Source of the DNA: Halostella salina
GTDB taxonomy: Archaea > Halobacteriota > Halobacteria > Halobacteriales > Natronoarchaeaceae
Assembly: GCF_003675855.1 (NCBI RefSeq)
Contig: NZ_RCIH01000006.1
Location: 1 to 64,000, forward strand
Length of the DNA stretch: 64,000 bases
Reading direction: 5' to 3'
Both the position numbers and the translations under genes were made by a program. The notes under the pieces were generated by a model. That model was not told the origin of the DNA and ran no database searches. It worked only from the letters and a program-made list of their open reading frames with translations. Below are positions 8,871 through 18,386 of this stretch, piece by piece (the first letter of the stretch is position 1; every line of letters starts with the position of its first letter).

Positions 8871-9641
8871 ATGCCCGCCGGCCTCTCGTTCCTGACGCAC
8901 CTGTCCGCCGGTCTCGCCCTCGTCGGCGTCGTGCTCCTGCTCGACGCCGGCCGCCACGGACTGCGTGCCTACCGCGTCCACGCGAACGAGCCGATCCCCG
9001 TCGGCTCGGCCGCCGACGAGCACGGGACGGTCGAGGTGGAGGGAACCGCGGAGCGCCACGAGCGGTCGCTGGTCGCGCCGTTCTCCGGCGAGGAGTGTCT
9101 CGTCTGCGAGTACGAGGTGCTTGAACTGCAGTCCTCGGGCCAGTCGAGTAGCTGGAACAGCATCAAGCAGGGCGGCGGCTCCGTCCCCTTCGCCGTCTCG
9201 GACGGCACGGGCCGCCTGCTGGTCGAACCGGCGGGGGCGACGCTGGCGCTCGACGAGCACGTCACCCGCGTCGACGGCGGCGACCGGCCGCCCGAGCGGA
9301 TCGCCCGCTGGATCGAGGAGACGCCCGACGTCGACTCCGAGGAGAAGACGTGGGACCTCCGGGTGATCGAACTGAAGGCCGGCAACGACCGCAAGTACGT
9401 CGAGCGCCGCGTCGACCCCGGCGACGCGGTTCACGTCTACGGAACGGGTGAGTACCGGTCCTGGTCCAACGCCGCGGGGGCGGTCAACGCCGTCGTCCGG
9501 GACGGCTCCGCGCCGCTGTTCCGGATCACGGACGGTGACGAGCGCGCGGCGGTGCGGAGCCTCGCGACCCCGGCGCTCTACCGGGTCGTCGGCGCGGCGC
9601 TCGCGCTCGCGGTGGCGCTGGTCCTGCTTCCGGCGCTGTAG
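8871..9641 (+). CDS. GIDE-type membrane protein
   Basis: A 256-residue protein with one membrane helix at each end (about residues 5-22 and 236-255). The middle contains VEVEGTAERHERSLVAPFSGEECLVCEYEVLE and a late GDAVHVYGTGEYR, which match the GIDE/MULAN-like domain of haloarchaeal proteins. There is no RING domain, so no ubiquitin-ligase role is implied. The function is unknown. It is divergent from the FG-GAP gene and is followed after 43 bases by the Hsp20 gene. Confidence 0.7.
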   Translation: MPAGLSFLTHLSAGLALVGVVLLLDAGRHGLRAYRVHANEPIPVGSAADEHGTVEVEGTAERHERSLVAPFSGEECLVCEYEVLELQSSGQSSSWNSIKQGGGSVPFAVSDGTGRLLVEPAGATLALDEHVTRVDGGDRPPERIARWIEETPDVDSEEKTWDLRVIELKAGNDRKYVERRVDPGDAVHVYGTGEYRSWSNAAGAVNAVVRDGSAPLFRITDGDERAAVRSLATPALYRVVGAALALAVALVLLPAL

Positions 9642-9684
9642 GCCGACCGCGGGCTTTTTCGCCCCTGAATCCTTATCCGCATCC

Positions 9685-10044
9685 ATGTCAGCGCTGCGTG
9701 ATTCCCTGCGCGACCTGCCCGACGCCGTGTTCGCTGACCTCCTGGAGAGCGACGACGCGTACCTGCTCGTCGTCGACCTGCCCGGGGTCACGGCGGACAC
9801 CGTCGACGTGGCCGTCGACGGGGCGAGATTACGGATCGAGGCGCGGCGCGAGAAGGATATCCCCACAGAGTACCGCTACCACACGGAGGAACGGTCCCTG
9901 TTTCTCGACGCCGACCTGCCGCTGCCGCCGGACGCCACCGACGACGGCGCGGCGGCGACGGTCGACCGCGGCGTGCTCGAACTCCGACTGCCCAAGCGGG
10001 GCACCGGTGCCACCGAGGCGACGATCGAGATCACCGAGGCGTAG
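9685..10044 (+). CDS. Hsp20/alpha-crystallin small heat-shock protein
   Basis: A 119-residue protein. The alpha-crystallin core spans about residues 22-115, with VVDLPGVTADTVDVAVDGARLRIEARRE and the closing strand DRGVLELRLPKRGTG. Small heat-shock proteins bind unfolded proteins without ATP. The C-terminal I-x-I anchor is present as IEI near the end (TIEITEA). The gene ends 6 bases before the UbiB-type kinase gene, so the two are probably cotranscribed. Confidence 0.85.
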   Translation: MSALRDSLRDLPDAVFADLLESDDAYLLVVDLPGVTADTVDVAVDGARLRIEARREKDIPTEYRYHTEERSLFLDADLPLPPDATDDGAAATVDRGVLELRLPKRGTGATEATIEITEA

Positions 10045-10050
10045 CGCGGG

Positions 10051-11733
10051 GTGGTGAGCCTGGTCAACCTTCGGGCGTACTGGCGGTTTATCGTCGTCGC
10101 GCGCCAGTTCCTGCCCCTGCTCGTCGCGTACGCTCGGGACCGCCGCCGCTTCCTGTTTTTCGGCGGCCGTCGCCGGGTCGACGCCGAGACGCGTCGCCGC
10201 CGCGCGAACCGCCTGCTTGACTCGCTGCTCACCCTCGGGCCCACGTTCATCAAGCTCGGCCAGCTGCTGTCGACCCGCCCCGACATCCTCCCCCCGGAGT
10301 ACATCGAGATCCTCTCACAGCTACAGGACGAGGTGCCGCCGGCGGACTGGGACCGGGCGCGGGTCGTGATCGAGGAGGAGCTGGGCCCCGTCGACGAGGC
10401 GTTCGACGACTTCGACCGCGAGCCGATAAGCGGCGCGAGCCTCGGACAGGTGTACACCGCGAAGGTCGACGACGACCCGGTCGCGGTGAAGGTCCGGCGG
10501 CCCGACATCGAGTCGCTGGTCGAGGCCGACCTGCAGGTGCTCCGCTGGTCGCTGCCGATCCTCCTCTTTTTCATCGACGACTCCCGGTCGTTCTCGCTGG
10601 AGAACCTCGCCGACGAGTTCGCCAAGACGATCCGGGAGGAGATGGACTACGAGCGCGAGGCGGAGATGCTCCGGGAGATCCGCGGCAACTTCGCCGACGA
10701 CGACAGCATCGTCATCCCGCCGGTCGTCGAGAGCCGGTCCGGCCCGCGCGTGCTGACGATGGAGTACCGGCCGGGGACGAAGATAAACGACCTGGACGAA
10801 CTGGAAGCGCGGGACATCGACCGCACTGAACTCGCCGAGAACCTCCAGCGGGCGTACCTCCAGATGATCATCGAGGACGGCGTGTTCCACGCCGACCCCC
10901 ACCCCGGCAACCTCGCGGTGACCGACCAGGGGCAGATCATCTTCTACGACTTCGGGATGAGCGGCCGCGTCGACGACTACATTCAGGAGAAGATCGTCGA
11001 CTTCTACATCGCCGTCGCCAACCAGGACATCGACGGCATTCTCGACGCTCTCGTCGAGATCGGCACGCTGTCGCCCGAGGCCGACCGGCAGGTGATGGGC
11101 GAGGTGATGGAACTGGCCATCCAGGACGTGCGCGGCGACGACATCGAGCAGTACCGCGTCCAGCAGATCGTCGGCCAGATCGAGGACTCCATCTACGAGT
11201 TCCCGTTCCGCCTGCCGAAGAACCTCGCGCTGGTGCTCCGGGTCGCGACGGTCGTCGAGGGCGTCTGCGTGACGCTGGACCCCGAGTTCGACTTCATCGC
11301 CATCGCCACCGACTACCTCACCGAGCAGGGCTACCGCGAGGAGAGCATCCGGCAGTTCCTCGAGGGCGCGAGCGACCAGGTCCAGGAGTCGGTGCAGTCG
11401 ACGGTGCGGTCCCCGCCGAAGATAGAGCGCGCGCTGGACCGGATCGACCGCGAGAACTTCCACGTCCGGGCCGGCTTCGAGGACGACGAGGGCGTGTTCG
11501 ACAAACTCGCCAAGCGGCTCATCTACGGCCTGTTGCTGACCGCCGGCGTGCTCTCGACCGCGCTGCTGTACTCCTTCGCGACGGTCCAGTCGACGGCTGT
11601 GGCGGCGGGGTTCTCCCTGATTATGGCTGTCCTGCTGTACCGGTCCTTCCGCTCCCGGAAGGGGCTCCGAGCGACGCCGCAGTTCACCCGGCAGAACCTG
11701 AAACAGCAACAGCGCGGGAGCGAAGGCGACTGA
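10051..11733 (+). CDS. ABC1/AarF/UbiB-family atypical kinase
   Basis: A 560-residue protein. The N-terminal part has the family signature GPTFIKLGQLLSTRPD (KxGQ motif) and a QDEVPP element. The kinase-like core has GASLGQVYTAKV (Ala-rich nucleotide loop), VAVKVRRP (Lys), HADPHPGN (catalytic loop) and YDFGMSG (metal-binding DFG). Two membrane helices close the protein (about 490-535). Relatives support ubiquinone or lipid metabolism; haloarchaea use menaquinone, so a role in lipid or quinone homeostasis is an inference. The start is GTG at 10051, with a second GTG directly after. Confidence 0.88.
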   Translation: MVSLVNLRAYWRFIVVARQFLPLLVAYARDRRRFLFFGGRRRVDAETRRRRANRLLDSLLTLGPTFIKLGQLLSTRPDILPPEYIEILSQLQDEVPPADWDRARVVIEEELGPVDEAFDDFDREPISGASLGQVYTAKVDDDPVAVKVRRPDIESLVEADLQVLRWSLPILLFFIDDSRSFSLENLADEFAKTIREEMDYEREAEMLREIRGNFADDDSIVIPPVVESRSGPRVLTMEYRPGTKINDLDELEARDIDRTELAENLQRAYLQMIIEDGVFHADPHPGNLAVTDQGQIIFYDFGMSGRVDDYIQEKIVDFYIAVANQDIDGILDALVEIGTLSPEADRQVMGEVMELAIQDVRGDDIEQYRVQQIVGQIEDSIYEFPFRLPKNLALVLRVATVVEGVCVTLDPEFDFIAIATDYLTEQGYREESIRQFLEGASDQVQESVQSTVRSPPKIERALDRIDRENFHVRAGFEDDEGVFDKLAKRLIYGLLLTAGVLSTALLYSFATVQSTAVAAGFSLIMAVLLYRSFRSRKGLRATPQFTRQNLKQQQRGSEGD

Positions 11734-11794
11734 CCCGGCCGACCTTCGCACGCGAACCCCGCCGCCTAAGACCGATCCGACCGACCACCCCGCC

Positions 11795-12865
11795 ATGGAG
11801 ATCGCGGAGTTCGGACTGGAGCGCTGGTTCGCGGAGCACGAACACGAGGCCGACATCATGCTCGCCGAGAGCGGGATCCGCAGTCTCGACGCCGACCGGT
11901 TCGACACCGACCCGGGGGAACTTGGCTACGTCATCCCCACGAACGGCGACCCCGACCTCCGGGCGGAGGTGGCCGACCGCTACGGCAGAGACGCCGACGA
12001 GGTGCTGTTCACCTGCGGCGCGCAGGAGGCGAACTTCCTCGCATTCCTCTCGCTGCTCGACGAGGGCGACCACGCCGTCGTCGTCACGCCGACGTATCAG
12101 GCGCTCCACAGCGTCCCCGAGGCGCTCTGTGACGTGACGCGCGTCCCGCTGTCGCCGCCGGACTGGGAACTCGATCCGGACGCCGTGGCCGACGCCATCC
12201 GGCCCGAGACCGAGGTGGTCGTCGTCAACAACCCGAACAACCCGACGGGGCGCTACCACCCCGAGGCGACGGTCCGGGCGCTGTACGACATCGCGGCCGA
12301 CGCGGACGCGTATCTGCTCTGCGACGAGGTGTACCGGCAGCTGGCCGAGGATCCGCTCCCGCCCGTCGCCAGCATGGGGCCGCGGGGGATCAGCACGTCG
12401 AGCGTGACGAAGGCCCACGGGCTCGCCGGCCTTCGCTTTGGCTGGGCGGTGCTGCCCGAGGAACTGGTCGAAACGGCGTGGAACTGGAAGGATTACACCA
12501 CCATCTCGCCCTCCACGTTCGGCCAGCACGTCGCCCGACAGGCGCTCGGCGAGCAGGAATCGGAGATCCTCCGCGAGAACCGCGACCACGCCGCGCGGAA
12601 CCGGGAGCGGGTCGCGGCGTTCGCCGACGACTACGGCCTCGACTGGCACGACCCCGTCGGCGTCAACGGGTTCCTGACGACCCCCGACGGGTTCGACGAC
12701 GCCCGGGACTTCTGTACCGCAGTCGTCGAGACGGAGAGCGTCGTGCTCGCGCCCGGCGACCTGTTCGGTTACCCCGACCGCTTCCGGATCGGGTTCGGAC
12801 TGCCGGCGGACGAACTTGACGAGGGACTCGACCGCGTCGGCCGGTGTATCGCCCGGCACGCGTAA
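11795..12865 (+). CDS. PLP-dependent class I aminotransferase
   Basis: A 356-residue fold-type I aminotransferase. Motifs are NNPNNPTGRY, LCDEVYRQL (Asp binding the PLP nitrogen) and SSVTKAHGLAGLRFGW, where Lys206 is the Schiff-base lysine. Residues at the N-terminus are short compared with aspartate aminotransferases, as in many archaeal homologs. The amino acid substrate cannot be read from sequence. The ATG at 11795 follows the UbiB-type gene by 61 bases. Confidence 0.87.
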   Translation: MEIAEFGLERWFAEHEHEADIMLAESGIRSLDADRFDTDPGELGYVIPTNGDPDLRAEVADRYGRDADEVLFTCGAQEANFLAFLSLLDEGDHAVVVTPTYQALHSVPEALCDVTRVPLSPPDWELDPDAVADAIRPETEVVVVNNPNNPTGRYHPEATVRALYDIAADADAYLLCDEVYRQLAEDPLPPVASMGPRGISTSSVTKAHGLAGLRFGWAVLPEELVETAWNWKDYTTISPSTFGQHVARQALGEQESEILRENRDHAARNRERVAAFADDYGLDWHDPVGVNGFLTTPDGFDDARDFCTAVVETESVVLAPGDLFGYPDRFRIGFGLPADELDEGLDRVGRCIARHA

Positions 12866-12910
12866 CCGGCTCCCGGTCGGGGACAGCGCCGGGCGGTCCG
12901 TCGGTCGCGG

Positions 12911-13564
12911 TCACACCCATGAGACGCGGTACGTACAGCGTCCGCCGCCGTCGCTCCGGCACCCGTCGCCGACTTCCTCGACGGTCACGAAACTGTCCGT
13001 GAACTTCTCGGCGACGCCCCGGAGCAGTCCCTGATCGAACTCGCAGGGGTACGGGTTCTCACAGGCCATCACTCCCTCGTCGCCGTCTCCCCGTTCGAAC
13101 TCGTAGAAACCGACATCCCCACCGCGGTGGTTCTGCTGGTACGCCTCGCCGATCGAGTGCAGTGCCTCCTCGACGCCGTCGATGTCAGGCGGGAACTCGA
13201 CGTGTTCGGGGATATGTTTCCCCATGTTCTGCATGCTGCTCTCCCCGTAGTCGTCGCGGAGTTCGTACAGCATGTCGAGGGGGATCTGTATCGGGTACCA
13301 CCCGTCCGGGTCTATCTCCTCGACGCCGTAGCTGGCGAGTTTGTGCTCGGTCTGTTTGCCCATGAACTCGGTGACGGACTCGCTCGCGGCGACGTGTGAC
13401 ATCGGGATGCGACCGATCGCCTCGGCCCCGTCGAGGTCGCCCTCGAACCCGGTCCGGTCGGCCACCGTCGGGAGGTCCACGTCGGAATCCGGCTCGTCGC
13501 CACCGAGCCCGACGGCTCGCTTGATCCTGTTACCCGCCCCGGATATTGAATGACCGAACACCAT
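12911..13564 (-). CDS. V4R-like regulatory or sensor protein, copy A
   Basis: A 217-residue protein that I do not recognise with certainty. The N-terminal 50 residues are variable and acidic. The middle has ESVTEFMGKQTEHKLASYG and [18 protein letters not shown]. The C-terminus has [16 protein letters not shown] and a final CRSDGGGRCTYRV, whose C-x(n)-GG-x-C-x-Y pattern resembles the end of V4R (4-vinyl reductase) small-molecule-binding domains. It is roughly 70% identical by eye to the protein at 15359-16015. The start at 13562-13564 (MVFG) is shared with that paralog. It is divergent from the aldehyde dehydrogenase. Confidence 0.7.
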   Translation of the reverse strand: MVFGHSISGAGNRIKRAVGLGGDEPDSDVDLPTVADRTGFEGDLDGAEAIGRIPMSHVAASESVTEFMGKQTEHKLASYGVEEIDPDGWYPIQIPLDMLYELRDDYGESSMQNMGKHIPEHVEFPPDIDGVEEALHSIGEAYQQNHRGGDVGFYEFERGDGDEGVMACENPYPCEFDQGLLRGVAEKFTDSFVTVEEVGDGCRSDGGGRCTYRVSWV

Positions 13565-13593
13565 CGTGGGAAGAAACACACACACATACGAGT

Positions 13594-13608
13594 AAAATGG
13601 CTTATGGC
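13594..13608 (-). promoter_or_regulatory. Conserved promoter box of V4R-like copy A
   Basis: On the minus strand this reads GCCATAAGCCATTTT, 30 bases upstream of the start codon. The identical 15-base string lies 28 bases upstream of copy B (16043-16057), while the sequence around it differs. The position fits a TATA/BRE element, and the conservation beyond TATA length suggests a regulator site as well. Confidence 0.6.
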
Positions 13609-13783
13609 CACGCACACGGGGCCGAGCGGTTTCGGGTGCTCGGCGGCTCCGGGCGAGGGTGGCCAGCGCAGCCACCGGAACGCGTTCGCCGTCGCCGGGG
13701 TCGATCACACGTTCCCGTGCGGTTTCGTGTGGTGTCGAGAAGGGAAACAGTAACAACCGACGACACGCCAAATCACCGGGTAC

Positions 13784-15295
13784 ATGGTAGCAGTTGATAC
13801 CGACTCCGTCGAGGAGCCGGATATCGACGAGTTGGACATCGCCCCGGACGACGGGTGGAACGCGCTGTACGTCGACGGCGAGTGGGCACCAGCCGGCGAC
13901 CGGGACGTGATCGAGGTCGAGAACCCCGCAACGCGGTCGACCCTGACGACGGTTCCGTCGGCGACCGAGGCCGACGTGGACGACGCCTACGAGGTCGCGG
14001 CCGAGGCCCAGGCGGCGTGGGCCGACCGCCCGCCACAGGAGCGTGCGGGGATCGTGAACCGGGTCGTGAGTCTGATCGACGAGTACGCCGACGACCTCGC
14101 GACGCTGTTCGCCGTCGAGTGTGGCGGCGTCGGCCTGAAGGCCGGCTTCGAGACCGAACTCGCACAGGGGACGATCGAGGTCGGTGCCGGCCTGGCGATG
14201 CGCCGGACCGGCCGCCACCAGGAGTCGGTGACGCCGGGCAAGGAGAACATCGTCGTGCGGGAGCCGGCGGGCGTCGTCGGCGTCATCACGCCGTGGAACT
14301 TCCCGCTGTATCTCACCAGCCGGGTCGTCGCACCCGCCATCGCGCTCGGCAACAGCGTGGTGCTCAAGCCCGACGAGAACACGCCGATAACGGGCGGGCT
14401 GGCGCTCGCGGCGCTGTTCGAGGAGGCCGGCCTCCCCGACGGCGTGTTCAACGTCGTCCCCGGCTACGGGCACACGATCGGCGACCACTTCTCGGGCCAC
14501 CCCGTCCCGTCGGTGATGTCCTTCACCGGCTCCTCGGAGGTCGGCCGCGGCGTCGGCCAGCGTGCGATCGGGGAGTACACCGAACCGGCGCTCGAACTCG
14601 GCGGGAACAACGCCCACATCGTGCTGTCCGACGCGGACCTCGAACGGGCGGTCGACGCGGGCGCGTTCGGCTCCTTTACCCACCAGGGCCAGGAGTGCAT
14701 CTCGATCAACCGCCACCTCGTCCACGAGTCGCTGTACGACGACTACGTCGCGGGGCTGGCCGACCGCGCCGAGCAGCTACCGATCGGCGACCCGCTGGAG
14801 GAGGGGAACATCGTCGGACCGGTGATCAACGAGTCCCAGCGCGACAAGATCGTCGGCTTCGTCGAGGAGTCGGTCGCGCAGGGCGCGACGGTCGAGGCGG
14901 GGGGCGACCACGACGGCCTGTTCGTCGAGCCGACGGTGCTCTCCGGCGTCACGAACGACATGCCGACGGCCTGCAACGAGCACTTCGGGCCGGTCGCGCC
15001 TGTCATCCCCTTCGAGAGCGACGCGGAGGCCGTCGAACTCGCCAACGACACCGAGTACGGGCTCTCCGGCTCGGTCCACTCGTCGGACGTGTCCCGGGCC
15101 CGGGACGTGGCCGACGACCTGGAGACCGGCATGGTCCACATCAACGACCAGCCGCTGAACGACGAGCCACACGTCCCCTTCGGCGGCGTCGGTGCATCGG
15201 GGATCGGCCGGTACAACGACGAGCAGATCCTGGAGACGCTGACAGAACTCAAGTGGATCTCCGTGCAGCGCGAGCCGCGGGAGTACCCGTACTGA
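13784..15295 (+). CDS. NAD(P)-dependent aldehyde dehydrogenase
   Basis: A 503-residue protein of the aldehyde dehydrogenase superfamily. It has the oxyanion Asn172 in TPWNFPL, FTGSSEVGR for cofactor binding, Glu271 in ELGGNNAHIVL and nucleophile Cys305 in GQECIS. The GGNNAHIVL variant and overall pattern recall benzaldehyde or vanillin dehydrogenase-like members, so an aromatic aldehyde is possible but not shown. It sits between two V4R-like paralogs, divergent from one and convergent with the other. Those may sense or regulate a related small molecule (inference). Confidence 0.9.
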   Translation: MVAVDTDSVEEPDIDELDIAPDDGWNALYVDGEWAPAGDRDVIEVENPATRSTLTTVPSATEADVDDAYEVAAEAQAAWADRPPQERAGIVNRVVSLIDEYADDLATLFAVECGGVGLKAGFETELAQGTIEVGAGLAMRRTGRHQESVTPGKENIVVREPAGVVGVITPWNFPLYLTSRVVAPAIALGNSVVLKPDENTPITGGLALAALFEEAGLPDGVFNVVPGYGHTIGDHFSGHPVPSVMSFTGSSEVGRGVGQRAIGEYTEPALELGGNNAHIVLSDADLERAVDAGAFGSFTHQGQECISINRHLVHESLYDDYVAGLADRAEQLPIGDPLEEGNIVGPVINESQRDKIVGFVEESVAQGATVEAGGDHDGLFVEPTVLSGVTNDMPTACNEHFGPVAPVIPFESDAEAVELANDTEYGLSGSVHSSDVSRARDVADDLETGMVHINDQPLNDEPHVPFGGVGASGIGRYNDEQILETLTELKWISVQREPREYPY

Positions 15296-15358
15296 CCCGA
15301 CACGGGCGAAAGCCCATCGAGGAAGAACGTCGCCGGCCGGCGTGACACGCCGGCGGCT

Positions 15359-16015
15359 TCAGGTCCACGTGACGCGGTACGTACAGCGCTGGCCGCCCTC
15401 GGCCCGGCATTCGTCGCCGACTTCCTCCACGTCGACGAAGCTGTCGGTGAACTGCTCGGCGACGCCCCGGAGCAGCCCCTGGTCGAACTCGCAGGGGTAC
15501 GGGTTCTCACACACCATCTTCCCCTCGTTTTCGCTCACTTTCTCGAACTCGTAGGACCCGATGTCGATTCCCCGGTGATTGTGCTGGTACGCCTGGTCGA
15601 CCGAGCGCAGCGCCTCCTCGACGCCCTCGATGTCCGGGGGGAACTCGACGTGTTCGGGGATATGTCGCCCCATGTTCTGCATACTGCTCTCCCCGTAGTC
15701 GTCCCGCATGTCGTACAGCATCGCGAGCGGCACCTTCAGCGGATACCACTCGTCAGGGTCGAGTTCCTCGATGCCGTAGTTCGCCAGCTTCGACTTGGTC
15801 TGCTTGCCCATGAAGTCGGTGACGGACTCGCTCGCCGCCACGTACGACATCGGACTCCGCCCGATGACCTCCGACCCGTCGAGGTTGCCCTCGAACCCGG
15901 TCCGGTCGGCCACCGTCGGTACCTCGTCGACGCCGTCGTCGCCGTCGTCGGTGTCGACCCCGACGAACCGTTTGATCGTGTCACTGACTCCGGATATCGA
16001 ACGCCCGAACACCAT
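15359..16015 (-). CDS. V4R-like regulatory or sensor protein, copy B
   Basis: A 218-residue paralog of copy A with the same architecture: variable acidic N-terminus, [67 protein letters not shown] and a terminal [13 protein letters not shown]. The end is convergent with the aldehyde dehydrogenase, 63 bases apart. Six invariant cysteines or cysteine-like positions near the C-terminus are kept in both copies. The start at 16013-16015 is the shared MVFG; longer in-frame starts exist (16036), but the paralog comparison argues against them. Confidence 0.7.
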   Translation of the reverse strand: MVFGRSISGVSDTIKRFVGVDTDDGDDGVDEVPTVADRTGFEGNLDGSEVIGRSPMSYVAASESVTDFMGKQTKSKLANYGIEELDPDEWYPLKVPLAMLYDMRDDYGESSMQNMGRHIPEHVEFPPDIEGVEEALRSVDQAYQHNHRGIDIGSYEFEKVSENEGKMVCENPYPCEFDQGLLRGVAEQFTDSFVDVEEVGDECRAEGGQRCTYRVTWT

Positions 16016-16042
16016 CGTAAGCACAACGAGACACATTCAGCA

Positions 16043-16057
16043 AAAATGGCTTATGGC
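16043..16057 (-). promoter_or_regulatory. Conserved promoter box of V4R-like copy B
   Basis: The same 15-base string as at 13594-13608, here 28 bases upstream of the copy B start. It is probably the TATA/BRE region with an extended conserved flank. Confidence 0.6.
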
Positions 16058-16218
16058 TTCCCCGTGCGCTCGGAGCGCCGTTCGGCCCGACGGGCGACGG
16101 AGGCGACAGGATCGTCCCCTGTCGCGAACGCGGCCCGGACGGACGATCGTGTGGGACGCGTTATCGTCCGAAAACCGGTCGAACAGGCCCGTATACCCCC
16201 GCTCCGCGCTTCCAAATC

Positions 16219-16226
16219 GTTTATAC
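16219..16226 (+). promoter_or_regulatory. TATA box of the aIF5A operon
   Basis: GTTTATAC is centred about 27 bases upstream of the aIF5A ATG (16250). The spacing predicts a leaderless mRNA. Confidence 0.65.
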
Positions 16227-16249
16227 AGTTACGTTGTTTAAGCCGCCCT

Positions 16250-16627
16250 ATGGCGAAAGAGCAGAAGGAAGTCCGCGACCTTCAGGAAGGGAACTACGTG
16301 ATGATCGAGGACGCCGCGTGCAAGATCAACTCCTACAGCACGGCCAAGCCGGGCAAGCACGGCAGCGCCAAGGCCCGCATCGAGGCCGAGGGCGTCTTCG
16401 ACGGCAAGAAGCGCTCGCTCTCCCAGCCGGTCGACGCGAAGGTGTGGGTCCCGATCGTCGAGCGCAAGCAGGGCCAGGTCGTCAGCGTGGAGTCCGACAC
16501 CGTCGCGCAGGTGATGGACCTGGAGACGTACGAGACGATCACCATCTCCACGCCGGAGGACGCCGACCTGTCGCCCGACGACGACATCGAGTACCTGGAG
16601 ATGGACGACCAGCGAAAGATCGTATGA
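16250..16627 (+). CDS. eif5A: Translation factor aIF5A
   Basis: A 125-residue archaeal initiation/elongation factor 5A. The hypusination loop [12 protein letters not shown] is intact, with Lys36 as the modified residue, followed by the OB-fold C-terminal half ending in [15 protein letters not shown]. It stimulates peptide-bond formation at difficult stretches on the ribosome. The stop overlaps the start of the agmatinase gene (ATGA at 16624-16627), so the two are translationally coupled. Deoxyhypusine synthase, which modifies Lys36, is encoded 2.6 kb downstream at 19236. Confidence 0.97.
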   Translation: MAKEQKEVRDLQEGNYVMIEDAACKINSYSTAKPGKHGSAKARIEAEGVFDGKKRSLSQPVDAKVWVPIVERKQGQVVSVESDTVAQVMDLETYETITISTPEDADLSPDDDIEYLEMDDQRKIV

Positions 16628-17424
16628 TGTTCCCCGGGGCCGCCGCCGACCGCGACGAGGCGTCGTACGTGGTCGTCGGGGCTCCGCTGGACATCTCGAC
16701 GACGTTCCAGCCCGGCGCGCGGTTCGGTCCGGACCGCGTCCGGCGCTTCGCCGAAACGTACGACGACTTCGACCGTCGAACCGACACCCGCTTTTCCGAA
16801 CTCTCCGTGCACGACCACGGCGACGTGCGCGCCTGGGACGACGCCGCCGAGTACCTGGAGTACCTCGAGGGCGTGCTGACGGACGTGGTGTGGGACGACG
16901 CCGTCCCGCTGACCATCGGCGGCGAGCACACCGTCTCGGTGGCCGGCGTCCGCGCCGTCGACCCGGACGCCGTCGTCGTGCTCGACGCCCACCTCGACCT
17001 GCGAGAGGACTACGACGGCAACGAACTGAGCCACGCCACCGCCACCCGCCACGCGCTAGACGTGGCCGACGAGGCCGTGATCCTCGGCGTGCGCACCGGC
17101 AGCGAGGCCGAGTGGGAGCGCGCCGCCCGCGACGACGTGACCGTGGTGCCGCCCGAGGACGTGGCGGGGTGGTCGCCCGACTTCGACGAGGAGTCGGTGT
17201 ACCTGAGCGTCGATATCGACGGCGCGGACCCCGGGTTCGCGCCCGGCACCGGCACGATGGAGCCGTTCGGCATGACCCCCCGCGAGATGCGCGACGCGGT
17301 CCGGGCGGTCGCACCCCGCGCGGACGGGTTCGATGTGGTCGAGGTCAACGACCGCGACGACGGCCAGGCGGCGGCGCTCGCGGGCAAACTCCTCCGCGAG
17401 TTCGTCCGCGAACACGCCCGGTAG
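16624..17424 (+). CDS. speB: Agmatinase (ureohydrolase family)
   Basis: A 266-residue arginase/agmatinase-family enzyme. Metal ligands are His102 in GGEHTV, DAHLDLR (Asp121, His123, Asp125) and SVDIDGADP (Asp197, Asp199), and His137 lies in LSHAT. The family hydrolyses agmatine to putrescine and urea. In haloarchaea agmatine or its derivatives feed deoxyhypusine formation, so direct coupling to aIF5A makes biological sense. The start overlaps the aIF5A stop by 4 bases; a second ATG follows immediately at 16627. Confidence 0.92.
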   Translation: MMFPGAAADRDEASYVVVGAPLDISTTFQPGARFGPDRVRRFAETYDDFDRRTDTRFSELSVHDHGDVRAWDDAAEYLEYLEGVLTDVVWDDAVPLTIGGEHTVSVAGVRAVDPDAVVVLDAHLDLREDYDGNELSHATATRHALDVADEAVILGVRTGSEAEWERAARDDVTVVPPEDVAGWSPDFDEESVYLSVDIDGADPGFAPGTGTMEPFGMTPREMRDAVRAVAPRADGFDVVEVNDRDDGQAAALAGKLLREFVREHAR

Positions 17425-17462
17425 GGGGAGATATTTACGTCGCGCCGGCGAGGCTTCGAACC

Positions 17463-18326
17463 ATGACCCTCTCGTCGTGTTACTTCTGCGGCACGGCCAT
17501 CGAGGAGCCGCTCGCCGAGTACCCGGTCGTCCCGGACGCGCTCTCGCCCGCGCCCGACGACCAGGTGACCGTCGTCCTCTGTCCCTCCTGCCACCGGAAG
17601 CTGTCGACGGTCACGGACCGCGTCGTCGCCGCGGCCGAGAAGCGCCAGCGCACGCTCGACGAGGCCGGCGCAAACGCCGCGGCGGCCGCCAGCGACGAGG
17701 CGGGCGGCGGCGACGGGACCGCGGCCGAGGACGAAACCACCGACGGCGATGAAACCACCGCCGGGGCCGACCGGCCGTCGATCGACGAGGGCGCGGCCGC
17801 CGACCTGCTCGGCGACGACCCGCTCGCCGCCGGCGAGGCGGACGAACCGGCGGCTGCGGAAGCGGCGGCTGACGCCGACGACACCGACGCGACTGCGGAC
17901 GCCGAACCGGCCCCGACCGACGAACCGTCCGGCCCCACGGACGGCGGTGCCGGCGGTATCACGGTCGACGACGCCGACGAAGCCGGGACGGACGACGGAT
18001 CGGCGGACGCGGTGACCGTCGATGCGGGCGGTGGGGCGACCGACGACGCCGACGACCCAACCGGCGGAGCCGGGGACGCAGCCGGTTCCGGGGCGTCCGA
18101 GCGCGCGGACCCGACCAGCGCGGGCGACGCGCCGTCGCAGGCGACGTACAACCGAGTGGTTCGGCTCCTGCAGAACCGCGAGTTCCCCGTCGAGCGCGAC
18201 GAGATAGCGACGGTGGCGATGAACGCCTACGACATCCCGCCGGAGGACTTCGACGCCGTCATCCAGACCGCCGTCAACCGCGGCGTGCTGGCCGAGGACG
18301 GCAACTACCTGCAGAAGCCGGAGTAG
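17463..18326 (+). CDS. Zinc-ribbon protein with long acidic linker and C-terminal helical domain
   Basis: A 287-residue protein of unrecognised function. The N-terminus has CYFC (Cys6, Cys9) and CPSC (Cys40, Cys43), a likely zinc ribbon. Residues about 60-220 are an Ala/Asp/Glu/Gly/Thr-rich stretch that must be disordered. The last 65 residues (YNRVVRLLQNREFPVERDEI...VNRGVLAEDGNYLQ) look like a compact winged-helix domain. The layout suggests a nucleic-acid or transcription-associated tether. It lies inside the aIF5A-agmatinase-DHS cluster on the same strand. Confidence 0.75.
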   Translation: MTLSSCYFCGTAIEEPLAEYPVVPDALSPAPDDQVTVVLCPSCHRKLSTVTDRVVAAAEKRQRTLDEAGANAAAAASDEAGGGDGTAAEDETTDGDETTAGADRPSIDEGAAADLLGDDPLAAGEADEPAAAEAAADADDTDATADAEPAPTDEPSGPTDGGAGGITVDDADEAGTDDGSADAVTVDAGGGATDDADDPTGGAGDAAGSGASERADPTSAGDAPSQATYNRVVRLLQNREFPVERDEIATVAMNAYDIPPEDFDAVIQTAVNRGVLAEDGNYLQKPE

Positions 18327-18386
18327 CGACGAGCGGCGGGCTCCGGGAACAAAACGCCTACGGCGACGGCGGGAGTACCGCCGCGC

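Noticed and set aside
9650-9662. T-run after the GIDE gene as a terminator
   Set aside because: Only five T residues with a weak GC context; not enough to call.
13565-14725. Frame extending V4R-like copy A to over 600 residues
   Set aside because: It runs antisense to the aldehyde dehydrogenase; the paralog comparison sets the start at 13564.
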